DNA of 55,861 nt from an uncultured Anaerotignum sp. (GTDB lineage Bacteria; Bacillota; Clostridia; Lachnospirales; Anaerotignaceae), in contig NZ_CAJMDQ010000004.1 of NCBI RefSeq assembly GCF_905212195.1, forward strand, positions 1 to 55,861, given 5' to 3'. Positions 1 to 8,424 of the stretch are shown here, piece after piece; the stretch's first letter is position 1; each line of letters begins with the position of its first letter. Made by a program: the position numbers and the translations under genes. The notes beneath the pieces are model-generated. The model ran no database searches and was not told the origin of the DNA. It worked only from the letters and a program-made list of their open reading frames with translations.

Positions 1-621
1 GCTAGAACTAATACCTATGCTGAAGTTGATGTCTTAAAAGAAAAATTTGAACCGATTTTAAAAATTAAAAATGTCGTTGGACTTGCAATTGCAACTAGAC
101 CAGATTGTCTTAGTCAAGAGTGTTTAGATTATCTTGAAGATTTAAATAAAAGAACCTTCTTAACTATAGAACTAGGACTACAAACTATACATGAGAAAAC
201 ATCAAAGTTAATCAATCGTGGTCATGATTTAAAATGCTTTGAAGAAGCAGTTCAAAATTTAAGAAAGAGAAATATCAATGTCGTTGTACATATTATAAAT
301 GGTCTACCATATGAAACAGAAGAAATGATGATTGAAACAGTTAAATATTTAAACAAATTAGATATTCAAGGCATTAAAATCCATATGTTACATATATTAA
401 AAAATACCGCATTAGCGCATCTTTATGAAAAAGAAAAATTTAAATTATTACCACAAAAAACAGATATTTTAAAATTAGAAATGATAGAAGAAAATAGTTG
501 GATGGAACCAAAACAAAATAAAATAGAGAATAGAAATAAGAAAAAAGAGGAAATAAATAGAAGAAAAGAAGAAGCAATAAAAGCAAAGAAAATTCAGAAA
601 GAAATGGAAAACAAGGAATAG
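1..621 (+). CDS. C-terminal part of a radical SAM protein (TIGR01212/YhcC-like), 5' end outside the window
   Basis: The reading frame is open from base 1 to a TAG at 619-621. It starts inside the protein, after the radical SAM cysteines, with NTYAEVDVLKEKF. Family-typical segments follow: ATRPDCL, ELGLQTIHEKT, INRGHD, GLPYETEEMM and GIKIHMLHILKNT. These match the YhcC/YtqA radical SAM family, whose function is poorly defined. After about residue 150 the sequence stops resembling the family and becomes a Lys/Glu-rich low-complexity tail, so the gene may be broken or joined to other DNA near base 465. Base composition is far more AT-rich than the rest of the window. Family assignment is good; whether this DNA belongs to the same chromosome is doubtful. 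Confidence 0.7.
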   Translation, partial: ARTNTYAEVDVLKEKFEPILKIKNVVGLAIATRPDCLSQECLDYLEDLNKRTFLTIELGLQTIHEKTSKLINRGHDLKCFEEAVQNLRKRNINVVVHIINGLPYETEEMMIETVKYLNKLDIQGIKIHMLHILKNTALAHLYEKEKFKLLPQKTDILKLEMIEENSWMEPKQNKIENRNKKKEEINRRKEEAIKAKKIQKEMENKE

Positions 622-671
622 CAGACATAAAAGGTAAAATAAAAATACAAACAGAATTTCCAAAGACATAC

Positions 672-687
672 AAAGACAATTGTCTTT
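672..687. promoter_or_regulatory. Perfect 16-bp palindrome upstream of the citrate synthase operon
   Basis: AAAGACAA/TTGTCTTT is a perfect inverted repeat ending 35 bp before the likely start of the Re-citrate synthase. It could be an operator for the citrate/aconitase/isocitrate dehydrogenase operon or a short hairpin. No regulator gene is adjacent and no clear -35/-10 pair was found around it, so the role is open. It lies close to the composition change at about 700. Confidence 0.3.
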
Positions 688-721
688 ATAAATTCATTTT
701 TCAGACGAAAGGGTGATTCTA

Positions 722-2104
722 TTGCTTACTTACAACAAGAAGAAAAATCTGCTGGAACTGTATAAGTATCAGTACAGCCTGCAGGATGTTCAAGAACCAA
801 ACCTGTACCGTGACAACTTCAATTATGACGAAGTACCAAAAGTTACATTCAACTATCGACTGGTTCCTATGAACTGTCCTGACGAAATCTGGATCACTGA
901 TACAACTTTCCGTGACGGCCAGCAGGCACGTGCACCCTATACCGTTGATCAGATTGTAACATTATATAAAATGTTGAGCCGTCTGGGCGGCCCCAAAGGC
1001 AAAATCAGAACCTGCGAATTTTTCCTTTACAGCGAAAATGACCGCAAAGCCATTCGCGCTTGTCAGGAACAGGGATTGAAATTCCCTGAAATCACTGGTT
1101 GGATTCGTGCTACCAAAGAGGACTTTAAACTGGTAAAAGATATGGATCTGGAAGAATGCGGCATTCTGGTAAGCTGCTCTGACTACCATATTTTCAATAA
1201 ATTACATAAAACAAGAAAACAGGCAATGGACGGTTATCTGGAAGTTGTAAAAGCAGCTCTGGACATGGGCATTCGTCCCCGCTGCCACTTTGAAGACGTC
1301 ACCAGAGCCGATTTCTACGGCTTCGTCGTTCCTTTTGCGCAGGAACTGCGTCACCTTATGGAAGAATATCAGATTCCCGTGAAAATCCGTTTCTGCGACA
1401 CCATGGGCTACGGCGTTCCTTATCCCGGTGCTACACTGCCTCGCAGCGTTCCCGGTATCATTTACGGTATCAACCACTTCGGTCAGTTCCCCAGCGAACT
1501 CATTGAATGGCACGGACACAACGACTTCTACAAAGCTGTTGTAAACGCTACCACCGCTTGGCTCTACGGCGCATCTTCTGTAAACTGCTCTCTGCTGGGC
1601 ATTGGCGAACGTACCGGCAATACACCACTGGAAGCTATGGTCATGGAATACGCTCAGATTCGCGGCACACTGGATGGTATGGACCCTACCGTTATCACAG
1701 AAATCGCCGAATATTACGAAAAAGAACTGGGATACAAGATTCCCGAAAGAACACCTTTTGTTGGCGCTGACTTCAACGTGACCCGCGCCGGCATCCACGC
1801 TGACGGCGTTGCAAAGGACGAAGAAATTTACAACATCTTCAACACAGCAAAAATCCTGAACCGCCCTCTGGGTGTAGAAATCAACAAAAACTCCGGTTCT
1901 GCCGGCATCGCTTACTGGCTGAACCACAATCTGCAATTAGAAGGTAATACAAAAATTGATAAAAACGCACCGGAAGTCGCACTGCTGAAAGATTGGGTAG
2001 ATAAGCAGTACGAAGACGGCCGCGTTGCCTATATCAGTAAAGAAGAATTGATTGATGCCATCCAGGAACTGACACCACATCTTATGGCATACATCAAAGA
2101 ATGA
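722..2104 (+). CDS. Re-citrate synthase (homocitrate/isopropylmalate synthase-like)
   Basis: About 460 aa. Condenses acetyl-CoA and oxaloacetate to citrate with Re-face stereochemistry. It belongs to the HMGL-like TIM-barrel family of isopropylmalate and homocitrate synthases, not the ordinary citrate synthase family. Visible motifs: the N-terminal barrel signature ITDTTFRDGQQARAP, the metal/active-site stretch RFCDTMGYGVPYPG, and EWHGHNDFYKAV with the HxH metal ligands. A C-terminal accessory region follows (RAGIHADGVAKDEEIYN). Similarity to the Clostridium kluyveri type is recognised from memory. An in-frame GTG at 713 lies inside the ribosome site AAAGGGTG, so TTG at 722 (MLTYNKKKN) is the better start. 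Aconitase follows 23 bp downstream and isocitrate dehydrogenase after it, which supports citrate rather than homocitrate synthesis. Confidence 0.85.
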   Translation: MLTYNKKKNLLELYKYQYSLQDVQEPNLYRDNFNYDEVPKVTFNYRLVPMNCPDEIWITDTTFRDGQQARAPYTVDQIVTLYKMLSRLGGPKGKIRTCEFFLYSENDRKAIRACQEQGLKFPEITGWIRATKEDFKLVKDMDLEECGILVSCSDYHIFNKLHKTRKQAMDGYLEVVKAALDMGIRPRCHFEDVTRADFYGFVVPFAQELRHLMEEYQIPVKIRFCDTMGYGVPYPGATLPRSVPGIIYGINHFGQFPSELIEWHGHNDFYKAVVNATTAWLYGASSVNCSLLGIGERTGNTPLEAMVMEYAQIRGTLDGMDPTVITEIAEYYEKELGYKIPERTPFVGADFNVTRAGIHADGVAKDEEIYNIFNTAKILNRPLGVEINKNSGSAGIAYWLNHNLQLEGNTKIDKNAPEVALLKDWVDKQYEDGRVAYISKEELIDAIQELTPHLMAYIKE

Positions 2105-2127
2105 AAGAAAATTGAGGAGGCTTTCAC

Positions 2128-4056
2128 ATGAATATCACTGAAAAATTGATTAAATCTCATCTGGTCAGCGGAGAAATGATTCCCGGCAAGGAAATCGCCA
2201 TCAAAATCGACCAGACTCTGACACAGGATTCCACAGGTACAATGGCTTATCTGCAGTTTGAAGCCATCGGTATTCCCAGAGTTAAAACAGAAAAATCTGT
2301 TGCATACATCGACCACAACACATTGCAGACAGGCTTTGAAAACGCCGACGACCACAAATATATCCAGACAGTTGCCAAAAAACACGGCATTTATTTCTCC
2401 AAACCCGGCAACGGTATCTGCCATCAGGTACATCTGGAACGTTTCGGCAAACCCGGCAAAACATTGCTGGGCTCTGACAGCCATACTCCTACTGGCGGCG
2501 GCATCGGTATGCTGGCCATCGGCGCAGGCGGTCTGGATGTAGCTGTTGCCATGGGCGGCGGCGCTTACTATCTGGCAATGCCCCGTGTTTGCCGTGTAGT
2601 ACTGACTGGTAAACTGAGCCCTTGGGTAACTGCAAAAGACGTCATTCTGGAAGTGCTGCGCAGACTGTCTGTAAAAGGCGGTGTAGGCAAAGTTATGGAA
2701 TACGCTGGCGAAGGTGTAAAAACACTGAGCGTTCCCCAGAGAGCAACCATCACAAACATGGGCGCAGAACTGGGCGCAACCACATCCGTATTCCCCAGTG
2801 ACGAAGTAACAAAAGCATTCCTGAAAGCACAGGGTCGTGAAGAAGACTGGATCGAACTGAAAGCAGACGATGACGCTATCTATGATGAAGAAATCACCAT
2901 TGCTTTGGATGAAATCGAACCTCTGGTAGCATGCCCTCACAGCCCTGACAACATCAAAAAAGTAAGTGAAATCAAAGATCTGGCAGTGGATCAGGTTGCC
3001 ATCGGCAGCTGCACAAACTCCTCTTACACAGATATGATGACTGTTGCGGCTTTGCTGAAAGGCAAAACCGTTGACCCGAACGTAAGCCTTGTTATTGCTC
3101 CCGGCTCCAAACAGGTTATGAACATGTTGGCTGCTAACGGCGCTCTGGCTGACATCATTTCCGCCGGCGCACGTATTCTGGAATGCGGCTGCGGTCCTTG
3201 TATCGGTATGGGTCAGGCACCTGCAACCAACGCTGTATCCCTACGTACCATCAACAGAAACTTTGAAGGCAGAAGCGGCACAAAATCCGCTCAGGTATAC
3301 ATCGTCAGCCCCGAAACAGCTGTTGCCAGCGCATTGACCGGGAAACTGACAGACCCTCATACATTGGGTGAAGCACCTGTCATCCCTATGCCTGAAGAAT
3401 TCATGGTAAATGATAACCTGATCATCCCTCCCGCTCCTGAAGGCGAATGTGTGAAAGTCGTAAGAGGCCCTAACATCCAGCCTTTCCCTAAAAACACAAA
3501 AGTACCGAAAGAAATCAAAGGCGGCGCACTGATTAAGGTAGATGACAACATCACCACAGACCATATCATGCCCTCCAACGCAAAACTCCTGCCCTTCCGC
3601 TCCAACGTGCCTTATCTGGCAGATTACTGCCTGACACCTTGTGATCCGGAATTCCCTGCAAGAGCGAAAAAAGCTGGCGGCGGCTTCATCATTGCCGGTC
3701 AGAACTATGGTCAGGGCAGCAGCCGTGAACATGCGGCACTGGCACCCCTGCAGCTGGGCGTAAAAGCAGTTATCGCAAAATCCTTCGCACGTATCCATAT
3801 GGCAAACCTGATCAACAACGGTATTCTGCCTCTGGTATTCGTGAACGAATGGGATTACGACAACATCAAGATTGGCGATGAATTTGTCATCAAATACGCT
3901 GCTGACCAGATCAAAGGCGCTGCACAGGGTCAGATCGTCAATGTAACCTGTGTAAAAACCGGGGAAGAAATCCCTACTCGCCTGAACATCTCCGAACGTC
4001 AGAGAGATATCCTGCTGGCAGGCGGTCTGCTGAACTATACAAAAGAATCCAACTAA
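2128..4056 (+). CDS. acn: Aconitate hydratase
   Basis: 642 aa. Isomerises citrate to isocitrate using a [4Fe-4S] cluster. The three cluster cysteines are visible in GSCTNSSYTDM (about residue 297) and CGCGPCIGMG (about residues 353-362). The swivel domain carries QNYGQGSSREHAA, which holds the active-site serine and arginine. The length matches the short monomeric aconitase/homoaconitase-like form in anaerobes rather than the ~900-residue AcnA. A strong ribosome site (GAGGAGG) precedes the ATG. It sits between the citrate synthase and isocitrate dehydrogenase genes with 23-24 bp gaps, so all three are probably one transcript. Homoaconitase activity is possible from sequence alone, but the neighbours favour aconitase. 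Confidence 0.93.
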   Translation: MNITEKLIKSHLVSGEMIPGKEIAIKIDQTLTQDSTGTMAYLQFEAIGIPRVKTEKSVAYIDHNTLQTGFENADDHKYIQTVAKKHGIYFSKPGNGICHQVHLERFGKPGKTLLGSDSHTPTGGGIGMLAIGAGGLDVAVAMGGGAYYLAMPRVCRVVLTGKLSPWVTAKDVILEVLRRLSVKGGVGKVMEYAGEGVKTLSVPQRATITNMGAELGATTSVFPSDEVTKAFLKAQGREEDWIELKADDDAIYDEEITIALDEIEPLVACPHSPDNIKKVSEIKDLAVDQVAIGSCTNSSYTDMMTVAALLKGKTVDPNVSLVIAPGSKQVMNMLAANGALADIISAGARILECGCGPCIGMGQAPATNAVSLRTINRNFEGRSGTKSAQVYIVSPETAVASALTGKLTDPHTLGEAPVIPMPEEFMVNDNLIIPPAPEGECVKVVRGPNIQPFPKNTKVPKEIKGGALIKVDDNITTDHIMPSNAKLLPFRSNVPYLADYCLTPCDPEFPARAKKAGGGFIIAGQNYGQGSSREHAALAPLQLGVKAVIAKSFARIHMANLINNGILPLVFVNEWDYDNIKIGDEFVIKYAADQIKGAAQGQIVNVTCVKTGEEIPTRLNISERQRDILLAGGLLNYTKESN

Positions 4057-4080
4057 TGCAATTTAAGGAGGAAAAATTCC

Positions 4081-5079
4081 ATGTCATATAAAGTTACTTT
4101 GATCCCCGGCGACGGCAGCGGCCCGGAAGTCATTGCTGCCGCAAAAAGAGTTGTAGAAGCAACAGGCGTTGCCATCGAATGGGAACAGGCAGAAGCCGGT
4201 GCAGCCATGATCGAAAAATACGGCACTCCCCTGCCCGATGAAACCATCGAATCCATCCGCAGAAACGGCGTTGCGCTGAAAGGCCCTGTTACCACACCTG
4301 TTGGCACTGGTTTCCGCAGTGTAAACGTAGCTATGCGTAAAATTTTTGACCTGTATGCAAACGTACGCCCTGCGAAAACTTATCCCGGTGTCATCAGCCG
4401 CTATGATAACATTGATTTGGTAGTCGTTCGTGAAAACACCGAAGACCTGTACGCAGGCATTGAACATATGGTTGGCGAAGATGCAGCAGAAAGCATCAAG
4501 CTTATCACCAGAAAAGGCTGTGAAAGAATCATCCGTTATGCTTTCGATTTTGCCGTAAGAGAAGGCAGAAAAAAAGTAACTGCTGTACATAAAGCAAACA
4601 TCATGAAATGCACAGACGGTATGTTCTTGGATATTGCAAGACAGATTGCAAAAGAATATCCTCAGATTGAATTTAACGACAGCATCGTAGACGCTATGTG
4701 CATGCGTCTGGTAATGCATCCTGAGGACTATGATGTACTGGTATGCCCTAACCTGTATGGTGACATCGTTTCTGACCTGTGCGCAGGTCTGGTAGGCGGT
4801 CTGGGCTTAACTCCCAGTGCAAACATCGGTGTCGGCGGCGCCATTTTCGAACCCATCCATGGTTCCGCTCCTGACATTGCCGGACAGCACAAAATCAACC
4901 CTACAGCGGCAATCCTCTCCGCTTCCCTGATGCTGGCACATCTGGGCGAAGCAAAAGCAGCTTCGGACATTGAACAGGCTGTAACAAAAGTTATTTCCGA
5001 AGGCAAAACACTGACTCAGGATATGGGCGGTACTGCTTCCACAGAAGAATTTGCAGACGCAGTTATTGCGGCACTGTAA
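4081..5079 (+). CDS. icd: Isocitrate dehydrogenase, NAD-type (isocitrate/isopropylmalate dehydrogenase family)
   Basis: 332 aa, the length of NAD-dependent isocitrate and homoisocitrate dehydrogenases. Oxidatively decarboxylates isocitrate to 2-oxoglutarate. The N-terminal GDGSGPEV loop, the substrate loop SVNVAMRKIFDLYANVRP, RENTEDLYAGIEH, the metal-binding DALCMRL-like stretch (DAMCMRLV) and the nucleotide motif EPIHGSAPDIAG are all visible. Ribosome site AAGGAGG. Last gene of a three-gene operon, directly followed by a strong terminator. Together the operon converts acetyl-CoA plus oxaloacetate to 2-oxoglutarate, the oxidative branch that many anaerobes keep for glutamate synthesis. The family also includes isopropylmalate dehydrogenase, but the operon argues against that. 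Confidence 0.92.
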   Translation: MSYKVTLIPGDGSGPEVIAAAKRVVEATGVAIEWEQAEAGAAMIEKYGTPLPDETIESIRRNGVALKGPVTTPVGTGFRSVNVAMRKIFDLYANVRPAKTYPGVISRYDNIDLVVVRENTEDLYAGIEHMVGEDAAESIKLITRKGCERIIRYAFDFAVREGRKKVTAVHKANIMKCTDGMFLDIARQIAKEYPQIEFNDSIVDAMCMRLVMHPEDYDVLVCPNLYGDIVSDLCAGLVGGLGLTPSANIGVGGAIFEPIHGSAPDIAGQHKINPTAAILSASLMLAHLGEAKAASDIEQAVTKVISEGKTLTQDMGGTASTEEFADAVIAAL

Positions 5080-5096
5080 TATTCACTGAAAACACA

Positions 5097-5140
5097 AAAG
5101 CTGGAAATTCAAGAATTTGAACTTCCAGCTTTCTTTTTTA
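5097..5140. terminator. Bidirectional intrinsic terminator between icd and the ferredoxin gene
   Basis: The stem AAAGCTGGAA pairs with TTCCAGCTTT, with a further inner pairing ATTCAAG/ATTTGAA. It is followed by TTCTTTTTTA on the + strand and preceded by an A-run, so it can serve both convergent transcripts. Confidence 0.85.
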
Positions 5141-6025
5141 TGCTTCTTTTTCTTTTTTACATGTTTTACAGCTGCCGCCACATCCCAGTACAAAACCGGC
5201 GGAAATGGCGTCTGTATGGCATACGCTCTTGCACTGCCCACAGCGGATACATTCAGGGCTATTGATATTCTTCGTTACTTCTACACCCATGGGACAAATC
5301 TTCTCACAAGCGCCGCAAGGGTCACAACGGGAAGCATCCACTTCCATGTGATAAAAGCTGAATCTTTGGAACAATCCATAGAAAGCGCCTAAAGGGCAAA
5401 TATATTTGCAGAAGGGTCTGCAAATCAATATGGAAGAAATGATGGTTAATATCAACAGGATCATTTTCCAGTTGAACAGCCAGCCAATCATTTCCTGCAA
5501 GCTTTCATTTGTCAGCATCAGAGGAATACCGCCTTCCAGTGTCCCTGCCGGACAAATATACTGACAGAAGTACGGCGGTGCAATGCCAAAGGGATTGGCA
5601 AGAAACATAGGCAGCAATATAACCGGTACAGCCAGCATCACATATTTCAGATACCGCAGTCCCTTATCCAGCTTTGCAGGGACTTTTATCTTTGGACTTT
5701 TGATTTTATAGAGTAAGTCCTGCAAAAAACCGAAAGGACAAAGAAAACCGCAAACAACTCTGCCTAACAATACGCTGACAAAGAGTAAAAAACCGAATAC
5801 GTAATAGCTGAATTGGAATTTTCGGTCACCCAGAACGGCCTGCAAAGCGCCAATGGGACACGCTCCTACAGCACCAGGGCAGGAATAGCAGTTCAAACCC
5901 GGTACACAGACGAATTTTTGCCCGCCTGTCTGTATTCTCCCCTGCGTAAAGCCAATCAGATAGCCATTGGACACAACCGTTGCAATCAGCTGTATGATAT
6001 GACGTCTTTTTTCTGTTTTCTTCAT
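5138..6025 (-). CDS. 4Fe-4S binding membrane protein (NapH/YccM-like polyferredoxin)
   Basis: 295 aa if started at the ATG at 6025, which has AGGAG nine bases upstream. A longer in-frame start exists but reads through the small gene upstream. Several hydrophobic segments (for example around YYVFGFLLFVSVLLG and MILLILTIISSILIC) alternate with CxxxCP cluster motifs (CGFLCPFG, CQYICPAG, CKYICPLG). The C-terminal domain has two ferredoxin sets: CDPCGACEKICPMG and CIRCGQCKSVCHT. The last residues are also Cys-rich (CGGSCKTC). Likely a membrane electron-transfer protein, passing electrons across the membrane to the extracytoplasmic TlpA-like partner. It overlaps the upstream CXXC gene by one base. 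Confidence 0.82.
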   Translation of the reverse strand: MKKTEKRRHIIQLIATVVSNGYLIGFTQGRIQTGGQKFVCVPGLNCYSCPGAVGACPIGALQAVLGDRKFQFSYYVFGFLLFVSVLLGRVVCGFLCPFGFLQDLLYKIKSPKIKVPAKLDKGLRYLKYVMLAVPVILLPMFLANPFGIAPPYFCQYICPAGTLEGGIPLMLTNESLQEMIGWLFNWKMILLILTIISSILICRPFCKYICPLGAFYGLFQRFSFYHMEVDASRCDPCGACEKICPMGVEVTKNINSPECIRCGQCKSVCHTDAISAGFVLGCGGSCKTCKKEKEA

Positions 6026-6183
6026 CAACCTACTCCTATACATTCCAGGCAAATGGTGATTGCCTTTTTTAATACCGTCAGATGTTCCTGACGAATAAAA
6101 CCATAAGCCATCATGCCCATGGAAAAAAGAAGGAGCGGATATTTGATCCATCCGCCCCGCATAGTATTTTGTTTACAATTCAT
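6025..6183 (-). CDS. Small CXXC-motif protein (CD1871A-like)
   Basis: 52 aa. One hydrophobic segment (YPLLLFSMGMMAYGF) is followed by a short helix and a C-terminal ICLECIGVG containing a CxxC pair. Its ATG overlaps the TGA of the TlpA-like gene (ATGA), and its own TGA shares a base with the ATG of the ferredoxin gene, so all three are translationally coupled. From memory, clostridial genomes carry a similarly small CXXC protein (CD1871A type) between a TlpA-like gene and a 4Fe-4S gene. Probably a membrane redox carrier linking the two partners; that role is inferred. Confidence 0.8.
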   Translation of the reverse strand: MNCKQNTMRGGWIKYPLLLFSMGMMAYGFIRQEHLTVLKKAITICLECIGVG

Positions 6184-7307
6184 TGAATCAACTCCAGACG
6201 TGCATTGATTTCTTCCAGATAAGCCGCCTTGATTTCGCCTGATTTTCCAGGTACGCCTACAACAGGATTGCCAATGACATTTCCTTCTTTATCAATAAAG
6301 AATGTGGTTGGAGCGCTGGAAATATACTGGATTACATTTTCCTGCAGGCTATCACTGGGCAACAGCACCGGATATTTTACGCCGCAATAGTCCAGAATTT
6401 CCTGTGTGAATGCGGTATCATCACTGCCGTCAACACAAATGGAAATCAGATTTACATTTTCAGGCAAAGCTTCATCCAGTTCTGCCAGCTCTGGCATTTC
6501 GGAAATGCATGGATTGCACCATGTGGCCCACACATTGACAACCGTCATATCATAGTCTGCGAAGATATCCTGTGTAACGGTTTCCCCAGTCAACAGTGTG
6601 GTTTCAAAGTTTGTAAAACTGCCTGAGAAATTGCTTTCCGGCACTTCAGATGCAGGGAAAATGAAAATCTTGTTTTTGAAATTAGGTCGATCTTCAATAA
6701 TCGCATCCAAATTTGTTTTTTCTTCATCTGTCAGCACCAGAGCGCTGTAATCATCATTATATCCCAGATAGTAATCGCTGTCAAAAGCTGTTGCGATTTT
6801 TTCTACATTACCGTAGATGCTTGTAAATTCTGCATAGACTTCTTCTGCTTTTTGATCATTCTTCGGCAAACGGCATACACCAGTGAAGAAGAAAATTTCA
6901 TTGCTCAGCTTTGCAGAAAGTGCTTCCTGTTCTTCCGTAGAGAGATTTTCCGAGCCCAGCATCTGATCGGAAACGTCCTGCGGAATATAGAATAATGTTA
7001 CCGCATAAGGAGAAATGACACTTCCGCCCACTTTTCCTTTATTTAATCCCACTGCAACAGGCTCTGTATTGGTGATACCAAATCCCATTTCAGACTGGGC
7101 AAACCAGTTTTCATGATCACCCAAAAGAAATGTGGTGCCGTCCAAGGTCGTCATAACCTCTGTGTTAAAGGCATCATTGACCTGTGCGCCATCATCTAAA
7201 GTAGAAACTGTGTGTTCTGACGTACTCTGCACTTCATCCGAAGCACACCCACTGAAGGCTGCCGTGCAAAGTGACAATGTCAAAAATACGCAAAGTAATT
7301 TTTTCAT
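6180..7307 (-). CDS. TlpA-like thioredoxin-fold lipoprotein
   Basis: 375 aa. The N terminus is a lipoprotein signal with lipobox FSGC (Cys20). Residues 35-230 form a domain I do not recognise. The C-terminal ~145 residues are a TlpA/ResA-type thioredoxin fold with VVNVWATWCNPCISEMP (WCxxC active site) and a cis-Pro region SSAPTTFF. Extracytoplasmic disulfide reductase is the likely activity, with electrons supplied by the downstream CXXC and polyferredoxin proteins. First gene of the trio. It has a near-consensus promoter at 7353-7381 whose spacer contains a perfect inverted repeat. Substrate unknown. Confidence 0.82.
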   Translation of the reverse strand: MKKLLCVFLTLSLCTAAFSGCASDEVQSTSEHTVSTLDDGAQVNDAFNTEVMTTLDGTTFLLGDHENWFAQSEMGFGITNTEPVAVGLNKGKVGGSVISPYAVTLFYIPQDVSDQMLGSENLSTEEQEALSAKLSNEIFFFTGVCRLPKNDQKAEEVYAEFTSIYGNVEKIATAFDSDYYLGYNDDYSALVLTDEEKTNLDAIIEDRPNFKNKIFIFPASEVPESNFSGSFTNFETTLLTGETVTQDIFADYDMTVVNVWATWCNPCISEMPELAELDEALPENVNLISICVDGSDDTAFTQEILDYCGVKYPVLLPSDSLQENVIQYISSAPTTFFIDKEGNVIGNPVVGVPGKSGEIKAAYLEEINARLELIQ

Positions 7308-7352
7308 GATGGTGTTCCTCCGTATTCTCTTGAAGTTTCCGTGTCTTTATGA

Positions 7353-7381
7353 ATACTACAGGGAATCCCTGTGGATGTCAA
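7353..7381 (-). promoter_or_regulatory. Promoter with inverted-repeat operator for the TlpA/CXXC/ferredoxin operon
   Basis: Reading the minus strand: TTGACA (7376-7381), 17 bp, TAGTAT (7353-7358). The spacer holds ACAGGGA-A-TCCCTGT (7358-7372), a perfect 7-bp inverted repeat, placed where a repressor would block polymerase. The regulator is not in this neighbourhood. Confidence 0.7.
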
Positions 7382-7467
7382 GAGAAAGAATGGCCAAAAG
7401 TAGTAAGATTTTGTTAAGAAAAAAAGATAGAAACATAGATGTTCCAAAAGGATGAATCCAACATTTA

Positions 7468-8364
7468 TTACCTGTAATCCGCCAGACAAACGCCCGAATC
7501 CGTTATAATTTTCCGCAATTCCTCCATCTCATTTTCTGTAGGCGCCGCAAAAGTATCGTCTGGTGTTTCCATACCCAGTGCCTCATATTTTCCAAATCCG
7601 AATTTATGATAAGGCAGCAGTTCCATTTTTGCCTGCGGCAGATGGGTATGGACAAATGCCGCACTTGCTGCAATATTTTCCGCATCCGCATTGACGCCTT
7701 TGATGACAGGAATGCGGATGACGATTTCCGCTGGCAATTCTTTCAGCCGTTTGATGTTTTCCAATATCTTTTCATTGCCAACACCTGTAAAATAGGCATG
7801 TTTTGCGGAATCCATATGTTTCAGATCCATAAAAATCAAATCCATCCGCTGCAAAATAGGCTTCAGCACATCAAAATCAAAGTAGCCACAGGTTTCCATG
7901 GCCAAATGAAATCCCATATCATATAAGGTTTCCGAAAGCTCATTCAAAAATTCCCGTTGCATGGTGGTTTCTCCACCGGAAAACGTAATACCGCCGCCGG
8001 ACTGCATATAGAACAGGCGGTGTTTCTTTACCTCTTCCACAATTTCGGAAACCTCTTTTTCTACCACCATACGTTTTTTCGCATTCTTCGGACAGATATC
8101 GGCACACTTGCCGCATCCATCGCATTTTGCCCGCTGTTCGGGGTCATTGAGGTTGATTCCATTATGGACGTGACAAACGGTGGTACAAAGCCCACAACCG
8201 ATACAGAGCTTTTCATAAAAGGCCGTTTTGGGCTTCTGGTCAAAGCCCTCCGGATTGGAACACCATTTGCACCGCAGGGGACAGCCTGCCATAAAAATGG
8301 TGGTTCGAATGCCCTCCCCGTCATTGACGGAAAAAGGCTGTAACTGCATCACATATCCCTTCAT
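7468..8364 (-). CDS. Glycyl radical enzyme activating enzyme (radical SAM)
   Basis: About 298 aa from the ATG at 8364, which is better spaced from AGAAAGGA than the ATG at 8373. The radical SAM motif CPLRCKWC (CxxxCxxC) is near residue 28. It is followed by an inserted ferredoxin-like domain with two cluster sets, CIGCGLCTTVCH and CDGCGKCADICP, typical of non-PFL activases. SGGGITFSGGE is the SAM-binding GGE region. It uses S-adenosylmethionine to abstract hydrogen from the glycine of the neighbouring enzyme at 8425-10797. The intergenic space contains a hairpin that could lower its expression relative to the enzyme. Confidence 0.9.
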   Translation of the reverse strand: MKGYVMQLQPFSVNDGEGIRTTIFMAGCPLRCKWCSNPEGFDQKPKTAFYEKLCIGCGLCTTVCHVHNGINLNDPEQRAKCDGCGKCADICPKNAKKRMVVEKEVSEIVEEVKKHRLFYMQSGGGITFSGGETTMQREFLNELSETLYDMGFHLAMETCGYFDFDVLKPILQRMDLIFMDLKHMDSAKHAYFTGVGNEKILENIKRLKELPAEIVIRIPVIKGVNADAENIAASAAFVHTHLPQAKMELLPYHKFGFGKYEALGMETPDDTFAAPTENEMEELRKIITDSGVCLADYR

Positions 8365-8393
8365 TGATTCCATTCCTTTCTGCTATGAGAAGA

Positions 8394-8416
8394 ACAGACC
8401 GGCAATGCCGGTCTGT
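8394..8416. terminator. Intercistronic hairpin between glycyl radical enzyme and activase
   Basis: ACAGACCGGC-AAT-GCCGGTCTGT is a perfect 10-bp stem. There is no T-run after it, so it is more likely a processing or stabilising hairpin, or a partial terminator, than a full stop. It fits the usual need for much less activase than enzyme. Confidence 0.55.
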
Positions 8417-8424
8417 CAGATTTC

